DNA of 41,433 nt from JBDTSW01 sp051004675 (lineage in GTDB: Bacteria > Actinomycetota > Thermoleophilia > Solirubrobacterales > 70-9): the NCBI GenBank assembly GCA_051004675.1, contig JBPCKC010000088.1, positions 1-41,433 on the forward strand. The letters are read 5' to 3'. Made by a program: the position numbers and the translations under genes. This document shows positions 14,467-23,151 of the stretch, piece after piece (the first letter of the stretch is position 1; each line of letters starts with the position of its first letter). Below the pieces are notes generated by a model. It was not told the origin of the DNA. It made no database searches and was given only the letters and a program-made list of their open reading frames with translations.

Positions 14467-15027
14467 CTAGGCGCGGCCGACGTACTCGCCGCTGCGGGTG
14501 TCGACGCGGATCAGGTCGCCCTCGTTCACGAAGAGCGGGACCTCGACCTCCACGCCCGACTCGAGGGTTGCGGGCTTCGAGCCGCCTCCCGAGGCGGTGT
14601 CGCCCTTGAGGCCCGGGTCGGTCTTCGCAACCGCCATCTCGATCGCGCTCCCGACCTGCACGCCGGTGGCGCGCTCGTCGACGAACAGGATCTCCACCTC
14701 GTCGTTGGGCTGCACCCACTTCATCGCGTCGCCGGCCGTCTCACTCGGGATCTCGAGCTGCTCGTAATCGCGGGTGTCCATGAACACGGCGGCGTCCCCG
14801 GAGTCGTAGAGGAACTGCATCTTGCGCGTCTCGGTGCGCACCGGGCGGAACTTCTCGCCGGCGCGAAAAGTCTTGTCGATCACGTTGCCGTCGGCGACCC
14901 GCCGGAGCTTCGTGCGGACGAACGCGCCCCCCTTGCCGGGCTTGACGTGCTGGAACTCCACGATCCGGTAGATGTCTCCATCCACCTCGATGTGGGTCCC
15001 GTTCTTGAACTGGTTGGTGGAAATCAC
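14467..15027 (-). CDS. efp: Translation elongation factor P
   Basis: 186 residues, three OB-like domains. Relieves ribosome stalling at polyproline stretches; this matters here, as several proteins in the window (PilO, PilP, MltG) are Pro-rich. Domain I loop KPGKGGAFVR carries the Lys that is modified in many species; no modification enzyme (EpmA/YmfI) is seen here. Domain II QFLYDSGDAAVFMDTRDYEQ and domain III motif GDTASGGGSKPATLESG are standard. GTG start at 15027. Divergent from the methyltransferase gene, with 47 bp between starts. Confidence 0.97.
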   Translation of the reverse strand: MISTNQFKNGTHIEVDGDIYRIVEFQHVKPGKGGAFVRTKLRRVADGNVIDKTFRAGEKFRPVRTETRKMQFLYDSGDAAVFMDTRDYEQLEIPSETAGDAMKWVQPNDEVEILFVDERATGVQVGSAIEMAVAKTDPGLKGDTASGGGSKPATLESGVEVEVPLFVNEGDLIRVDTRSGEYVGRA

Positions 15028-15074
15028 GATTAGCAGGGTAGAGCGGCGCCCCCGGAAAGCGTTAGGATCGGAGC

Positions 15075-15887
15075 GTGGTCCGGGAGGCCGATGCCGCGTC
15101 TTTCGAGAAGCCTGCTGAGGCCTATGATCGGTTCGTCGGACGGTACGGAAGCTCGCTGGCTCATTCGCTGATCGAGCGCGTTGGGCTAGAGCCCGAGTGG
15201 GCTGTGCTCGACGTGGGCTGCGGTCCCGGGCAGCTCAGCGCGGTGCTCGCCGAGAGCGTCGGCGCGGCGAACGTGGCGGCTGTCGATCCGTCGGAATCCT
15301 TCGTGCGGGCGTGCAGGGCACGCGTCCCTGGTGCCGACGTTCGGGTGGCCGCGGCGGAAGCGCTGCCGTTCGCGGACGGTTCCTTCGACGCGACGTTGTC
15401 CCAGCTTGTCGTGAACTTCCTTTCGGATGCCCCAGCCGGGCTTGACGAGATGCGACGCGTCACACGACCGCAGGGGACCATCGCCGGGTCGGTCTGGGAC
15501 TACGCGGGCGAAATGACAATGCTGCGCGCGTTCTGGGACGCTGCCGGTGAGGTCGATCCCACGGCTGCGGAGGCGTCGGACGAAGGTGCGCGAATGCCGT
15601 ACTGCCGACCCGAAACGCTAGCGGACCTCTGGATGCAAGCGGGGCTTCTTGACGTAGCGACCGAAGCGATCGTCGTGCGGGCGGCCTACGAAGACTTCGA
15701 GGACCTGTGGTTGCCGTTCACGTCGGGCGTCGGCCCGGCCGGAGCCTTTTGCGCTTCGCTGTCCGAACCCGATCGAGAAGCCCTCAAGGCCTCCTATTAC
15801 GAGCGCCTCGGTTCGCCGGAGGGCGCGTTCGAACTGTCGGCGCGTGCGTGGACGGCATGCGGAACGCTGCCCGGCCGAAGCGGGTGA
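15075..15887 (+). CDS. Class I SAM-dependent methyltransferase
   Basis: 270 residues. Rossmann-fold methyltransferase: motif I VLDVGCGPGQLSAVLAE (near residue 40), motif II AAVDPSESFVRACRAR, ADVRVAAAEALPFADGSFDA with the acidic post-II residue, and motif IV-V region MRRVTRPQGTIAGSVWDYAG. The architecture resembles UbiE/Methyltransf_11 enzymes acting on small molecules; the substrate is unknown. GTG start with GGATCGGAG just upstream. Divergent from efp. Confidence 0.9.
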   Translation: MVREADAASFEKPAEAYDRFVGRYGSSLAHSLIERVGLEPEWAVLDVGCGPGQLSAVLAESVGAANVAAVDPSESFVRACRARVPGADVRVAAAEALPFADGSFDATLSQLVVNFLSDAPAGLDEMRRVTRPQGTIAGSVWDYAGEMTMLRAFWDAAGEVDPTAAEASDEGARMPYCRPETLADLWMQAGLLDVATEAIVVRAAYEDFEDLWLPFTSGVGPAGAFCASLSEPDREALKASYYERLGSPEGAFELSARAWTACGTLPGRSG

Positions 15888-15891
15888 TGCG

Positions 15892-16158
15892 ATGGGCTGT
15901 TTCGCCGCGCTTCTGGCACTGATCTCCCCCCGCCTGGCGATCTTTTTCATCTGGATCTTCAGCGACCTGCTCGGGCGGGCGTTCGAGAGCTGGTGGCTTC
16001 CGCTCCTGGGGTTCTTCGTCTTGCCGTGGACGACCCTCGCCTACGCGCTCATGTGGGTCGCCGGCGCCAACGAGGTCGCGGGCTTCGAGTGGTTCATCGT
16101 GATCCTGGCCTTCTTCTTCGACCTCGGCGCGTACTTCTCGGGAAGCAAGGCGCGCTAG
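15892..16158 (+). CDS. Small integral membrane protein
   Basis: 88 residues with three hydrophobic segments: LLALISPRLAIFFIWIF, then LPLLGFFVLPWTTLAYALMW and WFIVILAFFFDLGAYF. Short polar loops and a basic end (SGSKAR). ATG start four bases after the methyltransferase stop, so probably co-transcribed. Proteins of this size and pattern are widespread in actinobacteria and have no assigned function. I cannot name it further. Confidence 0.8.
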   Translation: MGCFAALLALISPRLAIFFIWIFSDLLGRAFESWWLPLLGFFVLPWTTLAYALMWVAGANEVAGFEWFIVILAFFFDLGAYFSGSKAR

Positions 16159-16276
16159 CCGGTTCCGGCTTGCGGGCGGCGGCCCCGCCCTCCACCGTCC
16201 CGGTGGGCGACCACCCTCAGCGGGTGCGCACGGGCTACGTGCCCGACGGCTGGATCGCCTCGCACGGCGGCTAGGA

Positions 16277-17185
16277 CTACGCCGCGACTCGGGGCTGTGC
16301 CTGGCGGCGGGCAGCCGCGGGGCGGCGTAGCGCCGAACCGGCAAACCGAACCTCGTCGTCCGCCACCGAGTCGAGGAGCTTGCCGAGCGCCTTTCGCATC
16401 ACCCTCGAGATCTGCATCTGGGAGACGCCCAGGCGCTTGCCGATCTCGGCCTGGGTCAGGCCGGCGCCGAAGCGCAGTCGCAGGACCTCGAGCTCGCGCT
16501 GCTCCAGGGTGGTCGCCTCGGCGGCGAGCTGGGCGTCGACGGCGCCGTAGCCGTTCTCGGCGCAGCCGACGGTCTCGATCATCGGCGCCGAGGCCGCGTC
16601 GTCGACGCGGCGGGGCGCGTCGAGCGAGACCGCGCGCCGCGCCTCCTGGGCCTGCATCGCCTCGAGCACGTCCTCCTCGGTGATCTCGAGGCGCTCGGCC
16701 ACTTGGGTGACCGTGGGTGACTCGCCGTTGGTGTCGCCGAGCGACTCGATGGCGTCGCGCACGGCCAGCGCGCGCTCCTGCAGTCCGCGTGGCAGGTGCA
16801 CGCTCGAGACGTGGTCGCGAAAGTGGCGGCGCAGCTCGCCCAGGATCGTGGGGACCGCGTAGCTCGCGAACGGCCGGCCCCGCTCGGGGTCGAAGCCTTC
16901 GATCGCCTTGACGAGGCCAAGGCAGGCCACCTGGACCAGGTCGTCGAGCGGCTCGCTGCCGCCGCGATAGCGCAGCGCCAGCGAGCGCGCCAGCGGCATC
17001 AACCGGCGGACCAGCTCGTCCTTGAGGCGTGGGTCGCGCGTCTTGGCGAACTCGCGCAGCAGGCGGGCCTCGACCGCCCGTGTGGTGGCTCGGCCGGAGC
17101 CCGGTCCGTGCTCGGTGGAACCGGCTTCGGGCTCGGTCGGGGCGTCGATGGCGGTCTCGCGACCTGCGGTGTCTGCTCGCAACAT
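16277..17185 (-). CDS. RNA polymerase sigma factor, SigB/SigF/SigG family (stress type)
   Basis: 302 residues. Group 3 sigma factor. Region 2: LVRRLMPLARSLALRYRGGS, then PLDDLVQVACLGLVKAIEGF and PERGRPFASYAVPTILGELR. Region 3: HFRDHVSSVHLPRGLQE and TVTQVAERLEITEEDVLEAM. Region 4 helix-turn-helix: LTQAEIGKRLGVSQMQISRV. The N-terminal 55 residues are unstructured, making it longer than B. subtilis SigB (262). Start ATG 17185 is chosen because GGAGGAGAGG lies just upstream. Members of this class are usually held by an anti-sigma kinase and released by a STAS protein; two STAS genes lie 6 kb away. Its own upstream region carries a matching promoter, suggesting autoregulation. Confidence 0.95.
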   Translation of the reverse strand: MLRADTAGRETAIDAPTEPEAGSTEHGPGSGRATTRAVEARLLREFAKTRDPRLKDELVRRLMPLARSLALRYRGGSEPLDDLVQVACLGLVKAIEGFDPERGRPFASYAVPTILGELRRHFRDHVSSVHLPRGLQERALAVRDAIESLGDTNGESPTVTQVAERLEITEEDVLEAMQAQEARRAVSLDAPRRVDDAASAPMIETVGCAENGYGAVDAQLAAEATTLEQRELEVLRLRFGAGLTQAEIGKRLGVSQMQISRVMRKALGKLLDSVADDEVRFAGSALRRPAAARRQAQPRVAA

Positions 17186-17327
17186 GATTCCTCTCCTCCG
17201 TGAATGAACCTCATGGCGAACCGCAGCCTCAGGGGGCTTCTTGCGCCCGTGAGCGGCTTGATCGCTTTCCTGGATGGCGCCGCGTCTGGAGGGAATCAAT
17301 TCGCTCCGGTCGCGGCGTGCGCGGTAG

Positions 17328-17354
17328 ATACCCCCCTACCGCGTCGATCTAAAC
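17328..17354 (-). promoter_or_regulatory. SigB/SigF-type promoter upstream of the sigma factor gene
   Basis: On the minus strand GTTTAG (17354-17349), a 15-base spacer, then GGGTAT (17333-17328). This matches the stress-sigma consensus GTTTAA-N12-15-GGGTAT in both boxes. It is about 140 bp before the ATG and immediately after the DUF2294 stop. A short inverted repeat (GCGGTAG/CTACCGC) overlaps the -10 box. Confidence 0.75.
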
Positions 17355-17356
17355 CT

Positions 17357-17743
17357 TTAAGAGTCCTCGGCGGCGGCCTCGAGGACGAACACCTCGACGG
17401 CGACATCGGGATCGATCGCGTGGTCGGAGAGGAAGGCTTTCACGCGGCGCCCGGTCAGACGCTCGGCGATCTCGATCGCGTCCTCGCGGAACTTGCCCTG
17501 GAAGACGCGGCGGACCTGGCGGACGAGTTCCTCCTCGTTCTCGGCGGCCAGCGTCTTCTCCGCCGTGGTCATGGTGTCCTGCAGGACGACGGTGATCGCA
17601 TCGCCCTCCACGTAGGCGCGCGCCTGAGTGGGGCCCCTCCCGGTGTACTCCTTGAAGAGGGCCACCATGGCCCGCGCGATCTCACGGGTCAGGCTGCTGC
17701 CGGCCTCGGCATGATCCGGCGTGCTGACAGCGGATTCGCTCAT
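17357..17743 (-). CDS. DUF2294 family protein
   Basis: 128 residues, soluble. Family features: ALFKEYTGRGPTQARAYVEG, VVLQDTMTTAEKTLA and the C-terminal LTGRRVKAFLSDHAIDPDVA, EVFVL. The family is widespread in Bacillota and Actinobacteria with no proven biochemical role; homologues are often named as Na+-translocating decarboxylase-like without experimental basis. Start ATG 17743 with GGGAG upstream. It lies directly before the stress sigma factor gene in the same direction. Whether it acts in that regulon is unknown. Confidence 0.85.
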   Translation of the reverse strand: MSESAVSTPDHAEAGSSLTREIARAMVALFKEYTGRGPTQARAYVEGDAITVVLQDTMTTAEKTLAAENEEELVRQVRRVFQGKFREDAIEIAERLTGRRVKAFLSDHAIDPDVAVEVFVLEAAAEDS

Positions 17744-17811
17744 GCCCCCAATTCTCCCACGTCGAGGCCCCGGGGGCGCAGAGAGAGCGACCCCAGCGGG
17801 CTGCCCGGGTG

Positions 17812-20034
17812 CTATCCGCCCACGATACGAACGCGCTCGCAGCCGCGGACGGCGTCGAGCGCATCGGCCCGGGCGCGGTCCGAATGCCCGCCGCCGCATC
17901 CCACCTGGTCGGCCTCGCCGTCGACCGAGTTCAACCGGTCGCGCCCCTTGCGCCCGCGGAGCACGTCGACGCCGGCGCCCCCCTTGACCCGATCGGCGCC
18001 GCCGCCGCCGTCGAGGCAGTCGTTCCCGCCCCGGCCCTTCACCCGGTCACGGCCGCGCAGGGCGTCGAAGGCGTCGCTGCCCGGCGTCCCCGCGAACACG
18101 TCAGGGCCAGCGGTGCCCGTGAGCTTCACCGAGCAGTCGGGGGCGGGCGGGGGCGGATCACCCGCAGCCGGCTCCAACCAGATCGGCGTGGAGTAGGCCT
18201 CGATCGATGCTCCGCCGACCAAGGGGCGGTGAACCCCGAGGCCGTACCGGGCGTGTCCCAGCGACGGGAACTCGAGCGTTGCCGTATCACCCGTTGGCGG
18301 GAGCGGCACCGTCAGTAGCGGGCGGCCGTCCCGGAGCACGCTCAGTGCGTAGGTGCCCGGGCGCGCGGCGCGTGCCGAATCAAGGTTCGACACGGTCGCG
18401 GTGAAGCTCGCCGAGTCCGCCTCGATCACATCGCCGATGATCGCCGGCGGGTCGCCGGAGGCGGGCGGGGCAGCCTCCAGCCGGAGGTCGGGGCCGGTCT
18501 GGCCCCAGACCTTCACGTAAGTGTGGCGCTGGCGCACCCCCTCCTCGATCCCGGCCTCGGAGAGCTCGGGAGCGCGCACAACCGTCGTCGCCTGCCCGAT
18601 CGGGGCCTGGGTGAGGGGGTCGTCGCGGTCACCGGCGTTGTGGGAGTCGGAGGAGCCGACCGCGGCAATCTTGTTCGAGTTCACCCCTCCGGCATCGATC
18701 CCATCTTCGTAGAAGCGAATCGCGAGGGGGGTGAATGGGTTCGGGCCCGGCTGAAGGGGCGCGTCTTGCAGCCCTCCGGGCCCGGTCGCAATTTCGATTG
18801 CGTCGACCTTCTTGTAGTCGGTCTCCTCGGCCGAGTAGCCCCAGGAGCAGCCGCGGCACAGGCTCGAGAACGTCGGGATCTCCGAGGGGAAGATCGTGGG
18901 GTGGTTGATCTGGGTCCAGCCGCCCGCGGCGTGGATGTCGTCGAAGATCTCGCTCGCAGGCCGGGCGGGACGCACTTCCGCGGTCGAGCTCACCTGCGCC
19001 TCCGGGCCGGTGCCGCTCAGGGTCGCCTCGAGAATCGGCCCGGCGCGGTAATCGACGAAGGTGGCGCTGGCGTGGTTGTTCAGGTGGCCGCGGTAGGTGA
19101 TCACCTCGGCGCTTCGGATCACCTGCTTCCCGGGATAGTCGGGCTGGAAGGCGCCGATCTCGCCCCAGGCTCGGTCGGATACGTAGTCGGAAAGGGTGAT
19201 GAAGTCGAGCCCGGCCCCCTCGCCGAGCGGTGCGAAGGCGTAGTCGAAGACCTCGCGCATGGTCGCGTCGCGCGGGTTCGAGTGCCGGGCGTGGACATGG
19301 AAGTCCCCCGCGTACCAACCGGGCTGCGGGTTCGCCGGCGCCGGGTCGAAGGGGACGGGCTCGAACGGCTGGTCGGAGTACGCGGGGTCGTCGATCAGAT
19401 CGACCTCGACACGCCACGCCACCTTCCCGTCCTCGGTCGCGAGCTCGGTGCCGATCGCGGCGACGCCCAGCTCTACGGCCCACTCCCCCGCGGGAATCGG
19501 TCCCGGGCGGTAGCCCACCGTCGTCTCGGTGCTGGCAACCGGGTTCGGGGGATCGATGCTCGCCTCCGGGGAGATCGTGACGTCCTTTCGCGAGGAGCCA
19601 CCCCAGCCGCGAAACTCCCCCGCGCCCCAGACCCCGCCGGGGTTGTCGCGGGCCTCGTAGATCCCCATGTCGATCGTGTGAGCGTTCCGGGTCGAGAGGA
19701 TCGGCTGGTCGTGGCAGTACTTGATCCGCACGGCGTCGGTCCCTGCCGGGACCTCGAACGGAACCATCACGTAGGCACCCTCGACCTCCCGCCCGAACGA
19801 GCCGGTGATCACACGGTCCGGGGCCGGCATCGCGGCCCCCGTGCATGCGCTCACTAACGCCTTGGCCTCCGGCCCGGTGGCGGGTACCGCCTGAACCTCG
19901 TCGGGGCCGTGCCCGGACGCCGGGACGTCGTGAGCCCTCGCGGGCTGAGACGCCAGGAATAACGCGACCGTGACGGCGGTCGCGGCAGTCAGGCCACCAC
20001 GTCCTCCACGCCATCCTGCATCGTTCCCGGCCAT
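17812..20034 (-). CDS. Secreted CehA/McbA-type PHP metallohydrolase with RTX tail
   Basis: 740 residues. Signal peptide at about 13-40 (AATAVTVALFLASQPARA). Next a beta-sandwich region, then a PHP-type domain from about residue 240: GDFHVHARHSNP (HxH metal ligands), DFITLSDYVSD, INHPTIFPSEIPTF and AAVGSSDSHNAGD, which supply the further His/Asp ligands typical of CehA/McbA family hydrolases. The last 80 residues hold RTX repeats (GTAGPDVFAGTPGSDAFDAL, GRDRVKGRGGNDCLDGGGG), which bind Ca2+. Strong ribosome binding site GGGAGGT before ATG 20034. Substrate unknown; a phosphoester or carbamate bond outside the cell is plausible. The PHP-RTX combination is unusual. Confidence 0.88.
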   Translation of the reverse strand: MAGNDAGWRGGRGGLTAATAVTVALFLASQPARAHDVPASGHGPDEVQAVPATGPEAKALVSACTGAAMPAPDRVITGSFGREVEGAYVMVPFEVPAGTDAVRIKYCHDQPILSTRNAHTIDMGIYEARDNPGGVWGAGEFRGWGGSSRKDVTISPEASIDPPNPVASTETTVGYRPGPIPAGEWAVELGVAAIGTELATEDGKVAWRVEVDLIDDPAYSDQPFEPVPFDPAPANPQPGWYAGDFHVHARHSNPRDATMREVFDYAFAPLGEGAGLDFITLSDYVSDRAWGEIGAFQPDYPGKQVIRSAEVITYRGHLNNHASATFVDYRAGPILEATLSGTGPEAQVSSTAEVRPARPASEIFDDIHAAGGWTQINHPTIFPSEIPTFSSLCRGCSWGYSAEETDYKKVDAIEIATGPGGLQDAPLQPGPNPFTPLAIRFYEDGIDAGGVNSNKIAAVGSSDSHNAGDRDDPLTQAPIGQATTVVRAPELSEAGIEEGVRQRHTYVKVWGQTGPDLRLEAAPPASGDPPAIIGDVIEADSASFTATVSNLDSARAARPGTYALSVLRDGRPLLTVPLPPTGDTATLEFPSLGHARYGLGVHRPLVGGASIEAYSTPIWLEPAAGDPPPPAPDCSVKLTGTAGPDVFAGTPGSDAFDALRGRDRVKGRGGNDCLDGGGGADRVKGGAGVDVLRGRKGRDRLNSVDGEADQVGCGGGHSDRARADALDAVRGCERVRIVGG

Positions 20035-20084
20035 ACCCACCTCCCGAGTGTAGGTGCGGGGCGGCATGGGCCGCGCAGGTTGCG

Positions 20085-21179
20085 CTAGCCGACTACGCGC
20101 AGCTCCTTGGACAGCGAGCTGAGGTTGCGGGCGCCGCCCGACGTGAGCGCGACCAGGTCCTCGATCCGCACGCCCAGCCGCCCTGGGACGTAGACGCCCG
20201 GCTCGACGGTGACCACGTCCCCTTCGGCCAGCTCGTCCTCGGAGCGCTGGGAGAGCCGCGGGGCCTCGTGGACCTCGATCCCCACCCCATGTCCGAGGCC
20301 GTGGCCGTAGTGCTCGCCGTGCCCGGCGGCCGCGATCGGCTCGCGCGAGATGGCGTCCGCGGCCTTGCCGGGGACCCCGGGCGCGATCGCCTCGAGCGCG
20401 GTGGCCTGCGTGGAGCGTACGAGCTCGTAGACCTCCGCGGCCTCGGGGTCCGGGTTGCCGGCCGCGAAGGTGCGCGTGCAATCCGAGCAGTATCCGTCCA
20501 CGATCGCGCCCATGTCGACGATCACCAGCTCGCCGGCCGCGATCTCGTGCTCCGAAGCCTCATGGTGGGGCAGCGCCCCGTTCGCGCCCGCGGCGACGAT
20601 CGTGGGGAAGGCGGGGGCCTGGGCGCCGAGCTCGCGCATGTGCTGCGCAGCGGCAAGGGCCACCTCGCGCTCGGTCCGGCCGGCCAGCCCCCGCTCGCAG
20701 ATGCCCTCGTAGGCCGCGTCGGCAAGCTCGGCGGCCGCCGCGATCCGGGCGATCTCATCGTCGTCCTTGGTGCGCCGCAGCTCACGGAGGATGCCGTCGG
20801 TTGCGACCAGCTCGACGCCCTCGCCCACCGCCTCGGCGAGCTTTCGCAGCGCTCGCACACTGGTCCGCGCGTCGTCATAACCCACGCGGCCGCGCAGGTG
20901 CTCGGCGAGCGCGGCCACCGGCTGTCCCTCGATCCGCACCCGGTCGAACGCCGGATCCAGCTCGCGCTCGGCCCGCTCCGCGTAGCGGAAGTCGGTCAAG
21001 AACAGGCGCTGGGCCGGCGAGACGACGCACAGGGCGCTAGTCCCGGTGAACCCGGTGAGCCAGAACACGTCGGCTTGCGCTTCGCGCCCCGAGTCCCCGG
21101 GGTTGACGAGGTCGGCGACGATCAGCTGGTCGAGGCCGCGCTCGGCCACGGCCTCGGCGAGGCGGTCGGCGCGGGCCAT
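20085..21179 (-). CDS. M24-family Xaa-Pro aminopeptidase
   Basis: 364 residues. Creatinase N-terminal domain (1-125, with DVFWLTGFTGTSALCVV), then the pita-bread catalytic domain: metal ligands in VIVDMGAIVDGYCSDCTRTF (two Asp), HGLGHGVGIEVHE (His) and VTVEPGVYVPG (Glu), plus a Glu in VRIEDL. Cleaves N-terminal residues next to proline, cytoplasmic. The start ATG overlaps the aroQ stop by one base (TGATG). The order aroQ-pepP-efp is common in actinobacteria; here 5 kb lies between pepP and efp. Confidence 0.93.
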   Translation of the reverse strand: MARADRLAEAVAERGLDQLIVADLVNPGDSGREAQADVFWLTGFTGTSALCVVSPAQRLFLTDFRYAERAERELDPAFDRVRIEGQPVAALAEHLRGRVGYDDARTSVRALRKLAEAVGEGVELVATDGILRELRRTKDDDEIARIAAAAELADAAYEGICERGLAGRTEREVALAAAQHMRELGAQAPAFPTIVAAGANGALPHHEASEHEIAAGELVIVDMGAIVDGYCSDCTRTFAAGNPDPEAAEVYELVRSTQATALEAIAPGVPGKAADAISREPIAAAGHGEHYGHGLGHGVGIEVHEAPRLSQRSEDELAEGDVVTVEPGVYVPGRLGVRIEDLVALTSGGARNLSSLSKELRVVG

Positions 21180-21628
21180 CAGCCGCCGGGGCCGGACAGC
21201 TCGCCCGCCAGCAGCTCGAGCGCCTCGCGGTAGCCGTCGGGGCCCTTGCCGGAGACGACACCGCGCACAACGCCGTCGAAGACGGAGTGCCGGCGCCACT
21301 CCTCACGAGCCTGCACGTCGGAGAGATGAACCTCGACCGCCGGAACCTGCGTCAGCTCGAGCGCGTCGCGGATCGCCCACGAGTAATGGGTCCAGGCGCC
21401 GGCGTTCACCACGGCGCCGTCGGCCACCTCGGGCAGGCGATGCAGGTGTTCGATGAACTCGCCTTCGCTGTTGGTCTGGAAGAACCGTGTCTCCAGGCCC
21501 AGCTGGGTGGCGAAGGCCTTGATCCGGATCTCGAGCTCGGCGAGCGTGAGCGACCCGTAGTGCTCGGGGTCACGGCGACCGAGCACGTCGAGGTTGGCGC
21601 CATGGAGCACCTCCACACGGTTCCTCAT
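21179..21628 (-). CDS. aroQ: Type II 3-dehydroquinate dehydratase
   Basis: 149 residues, dodecameric flavodoxin-like enzyme that dehydrates 3-dehydroquinate to 3-dehydroshikimate. Family blocks: VLHGANLDVLGRRDPEHYG (canonical HGPNLNLLGxREPxxYG, with the catalytic Tyr), TNSEGEFIEHLHRL, GAVVNAGAWTHYSWAIRDAL and VEVHLSDVQAREEWRRHS. Length matches the family. The first motif differs: Pro to Ala and Asn to Asp. Overlaps aroK-aroB by four bases. Confidence 0.95.
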   Translation of the reverse strand: MRNRVEVLHGANLDVLGRRDPEHYGSLTLAELEIRIKAFATQLGLETRFFQTNSEGEFIEHLHRLPEVADGAVVNAGAWTHYSWAIRDALELTQVPAVEVHLSDVQAREEWRRHSVFDGVVRGVVSGKGPDGYREALELLAGELSGPGG

Positions 21629-23151
21629 GCCAGCTCCTTCACGGCCGCGGCGACCCTATCCGGATCGACCGCGACCCCGAACTCGGGCCGGCCCGGGCTC
21701 GGGAGCAGGACGAAGCCGAGGCCCTTGGCCGAGGTGAGCTTCTTGTCGCGGCGGATCGCGTTCAACACCTCGTCGCGATCGACCCGGGGGCCGAGCGACG
21801 TCGGCAGCCCGTGGGCGACGAGCAACTCCGAGACCTCTGCCCGCAGTTCATCCGCGTCGCTCAGGCGCAGCGCGGCAAGCAGGCCGAGGCCCACCGCCTC
21901 ACCGTGGCGGTGGACGGCGTACCCGCCGGCCGCCTCGATCGCATGCCCGACCGTATGCCCGAGGTTGAGCACGGCGCGGCCGGCGCCGTCGCGCTCATCG
22001 GAGGCGACGATCTGGATCTTCGTCGCGGCGCAGTCGACCACGAGCGGAGCGAGCGTCGCGGGGTCGAGCTCGCCGGCGGTGCGCACCCGCTCCCAGGCCT
22101 GGCCGCCCGCGAGCAGTGCCGTCTTTATGACCTCGACGAAGCCGGACGCCAGCTCCTCGGCCGGGAGCGTGGCGAGCGTGCCCGTATCGGTCACGACGGC
22201 TGCAGGCTGGTGGTAGGCGCCGACGTAGTTCTTGGCCGCCGGGAGGTCGACCCCGGTCTTCCCGCCGTAGGCGGAGTCGACCTGCGCGAGCAGGCTCGTG
22301 GGGGCCTGGACGATCGGGATCCCGCGCTGGTAGGTGGCCGCGCAGAATCCGGCGAGGTCGCCCACCACCCCACCGCCGAGGGCGACCACGTGGTCGGTAC
22401 GGGTGGCGCCGGCCGCCGCGAGCGCCTCGAGCACGCGCTCGGCCTGAGCGAGCGTCTTGGAAGCCTCCCCCGGTGCGATCTCGATCGCCTCGCCGAGGCC
22501 GATCTCGCCCAGGTACAGGGAGGAAACGTGAGCGTCGCTGATGCAAAACGCGCGGCCCGGCGCCGCCGAGGGCGCCATGGAGAGCACCCTGTGGCCGATC
22601 CACACCGGGTAGGAGCCGGACTCGCTCTCGGCCCAGATCAGCCGCTCGGCCAGGCTGGTGGCGAGTGCCCGGAGGGCATCGAGCGCGTCCGGGACCGCGT
22701 CGGCGGAGAGCATGAGGGCGTCGGCCACCTCGCGGTAGACCGACTCGCGCTCGTCGTGAAGGCGCCTGAACTCGGCCTCGTCGGCCGCCAGCGGGCGCCC
22801 CGATCCCTGCGCCCGGCGCCACAGCTCGTCCACAGGCACGCGCAGCCACACGACCGTGTGAGCGGCCAGGGCGGCCCGCACCTCGCCCGAGACCACTGCG
22901 CCCCCTCCCAGCGCGACGGCCTCGTGGCCGCGGGCGAGAACCCGCTGCACGAGGTCGGCCTCGCGGCGACGGAACTCGGCCTCGCCGTGGGCGGCGAAGA
23001 ACTCGGCGACCGGCATCCCCAGCTCGTCGGCCAGCTCGAGGTCGGCGTCGGCCGCGTCGAGGCCGGCCGCGCGCGCGTGACGCAGGGCTCGGGACTTCCC
23101 CGCGCCCATGAAGCCGGTGAAGACGAGGGCTGGGGTCTTTACCGCCGCCAC
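21625..23151 (-). CDS. aroKB: Fused shikimate kinase / 3-dehydroquinate synthase (AroK-AroB)
   Basis: 508 residues, two enzymes in one chain. Residues 1-165: shikimate kinase with Walker A GFMGAGKS (13-20), DADLELADELGMP and the shikimate-binding region FRRREADL ... ALGGGAVV. Residues 170-508: 3-dehydroquinate synthase with NAD-binding GGGVVGDLAGFCAATYQRG, APTSLLAQVDSAYGGKTGVD, the metal/phosphate site (LNLGHTVGHAIE, HRHGEAVGLG) and KKLTSAKGLGFVL. Catalyses the second and fifth steps of the shikimate pathway; fused forms occur in some actinobacteria. GTG start overlaps aroC by 13 bp. Confidence 0.95.
   Translation of the reverse strand: MAAVKTPALVFTGFMGAGKSRALRHARAAGLDAADADLELADELGMPVAEFFAAHGEAEFRRREADLVQRVLARGHEAVALGGGAVVSGEVRAALAAHTVVWLRVPVDELWRRAQGSGRPLAADEAEFRRLHDERESVYREVADALMLSADAVPDALDALRALATSLAERLIWAESESGSYPVWIGHRVLSMAPSAAPGRAFCISDAHVSSLYLGEIGLGEAIEIAPGEASKTLAQAERVLEALAAAGATRTDHVVALGGGVVGDLAGFCAATYQRGIPIVQAPTSLLAQVDSAYGGKTGVDLPAAKNYVGAYHQPAAVVTDTGTLATLPAEELASGFVEVIKTALLAGGQAWERVRTAGELDPATLAPLVVDCAATKIQIVASDERDGAGRAVLNLGHTVGHAIEAAGGYAVHRHGEAVGLGLLAALRLSDADELRAEVSELLVAHGLPTSLGPRVDRDEVLNAIRRDKKLTSAKGLGFVLLPSPGRPEFGVAVDPDRVAAAVKELA

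Noticed and set aside
16160..16274. Short coding-like stretch ending RVRTGYVPDGWIASHGG
   Set aside because: Possibly the tail of a lost gene, but there is no start, ribosome binding site or family match. Not strong enough to annotate.
18523..19857. 444-codon plus-strand frame
   Set aside because: Antisense shadow of the PHP-RTX gene; no ribosome binding site or recognisable motif.
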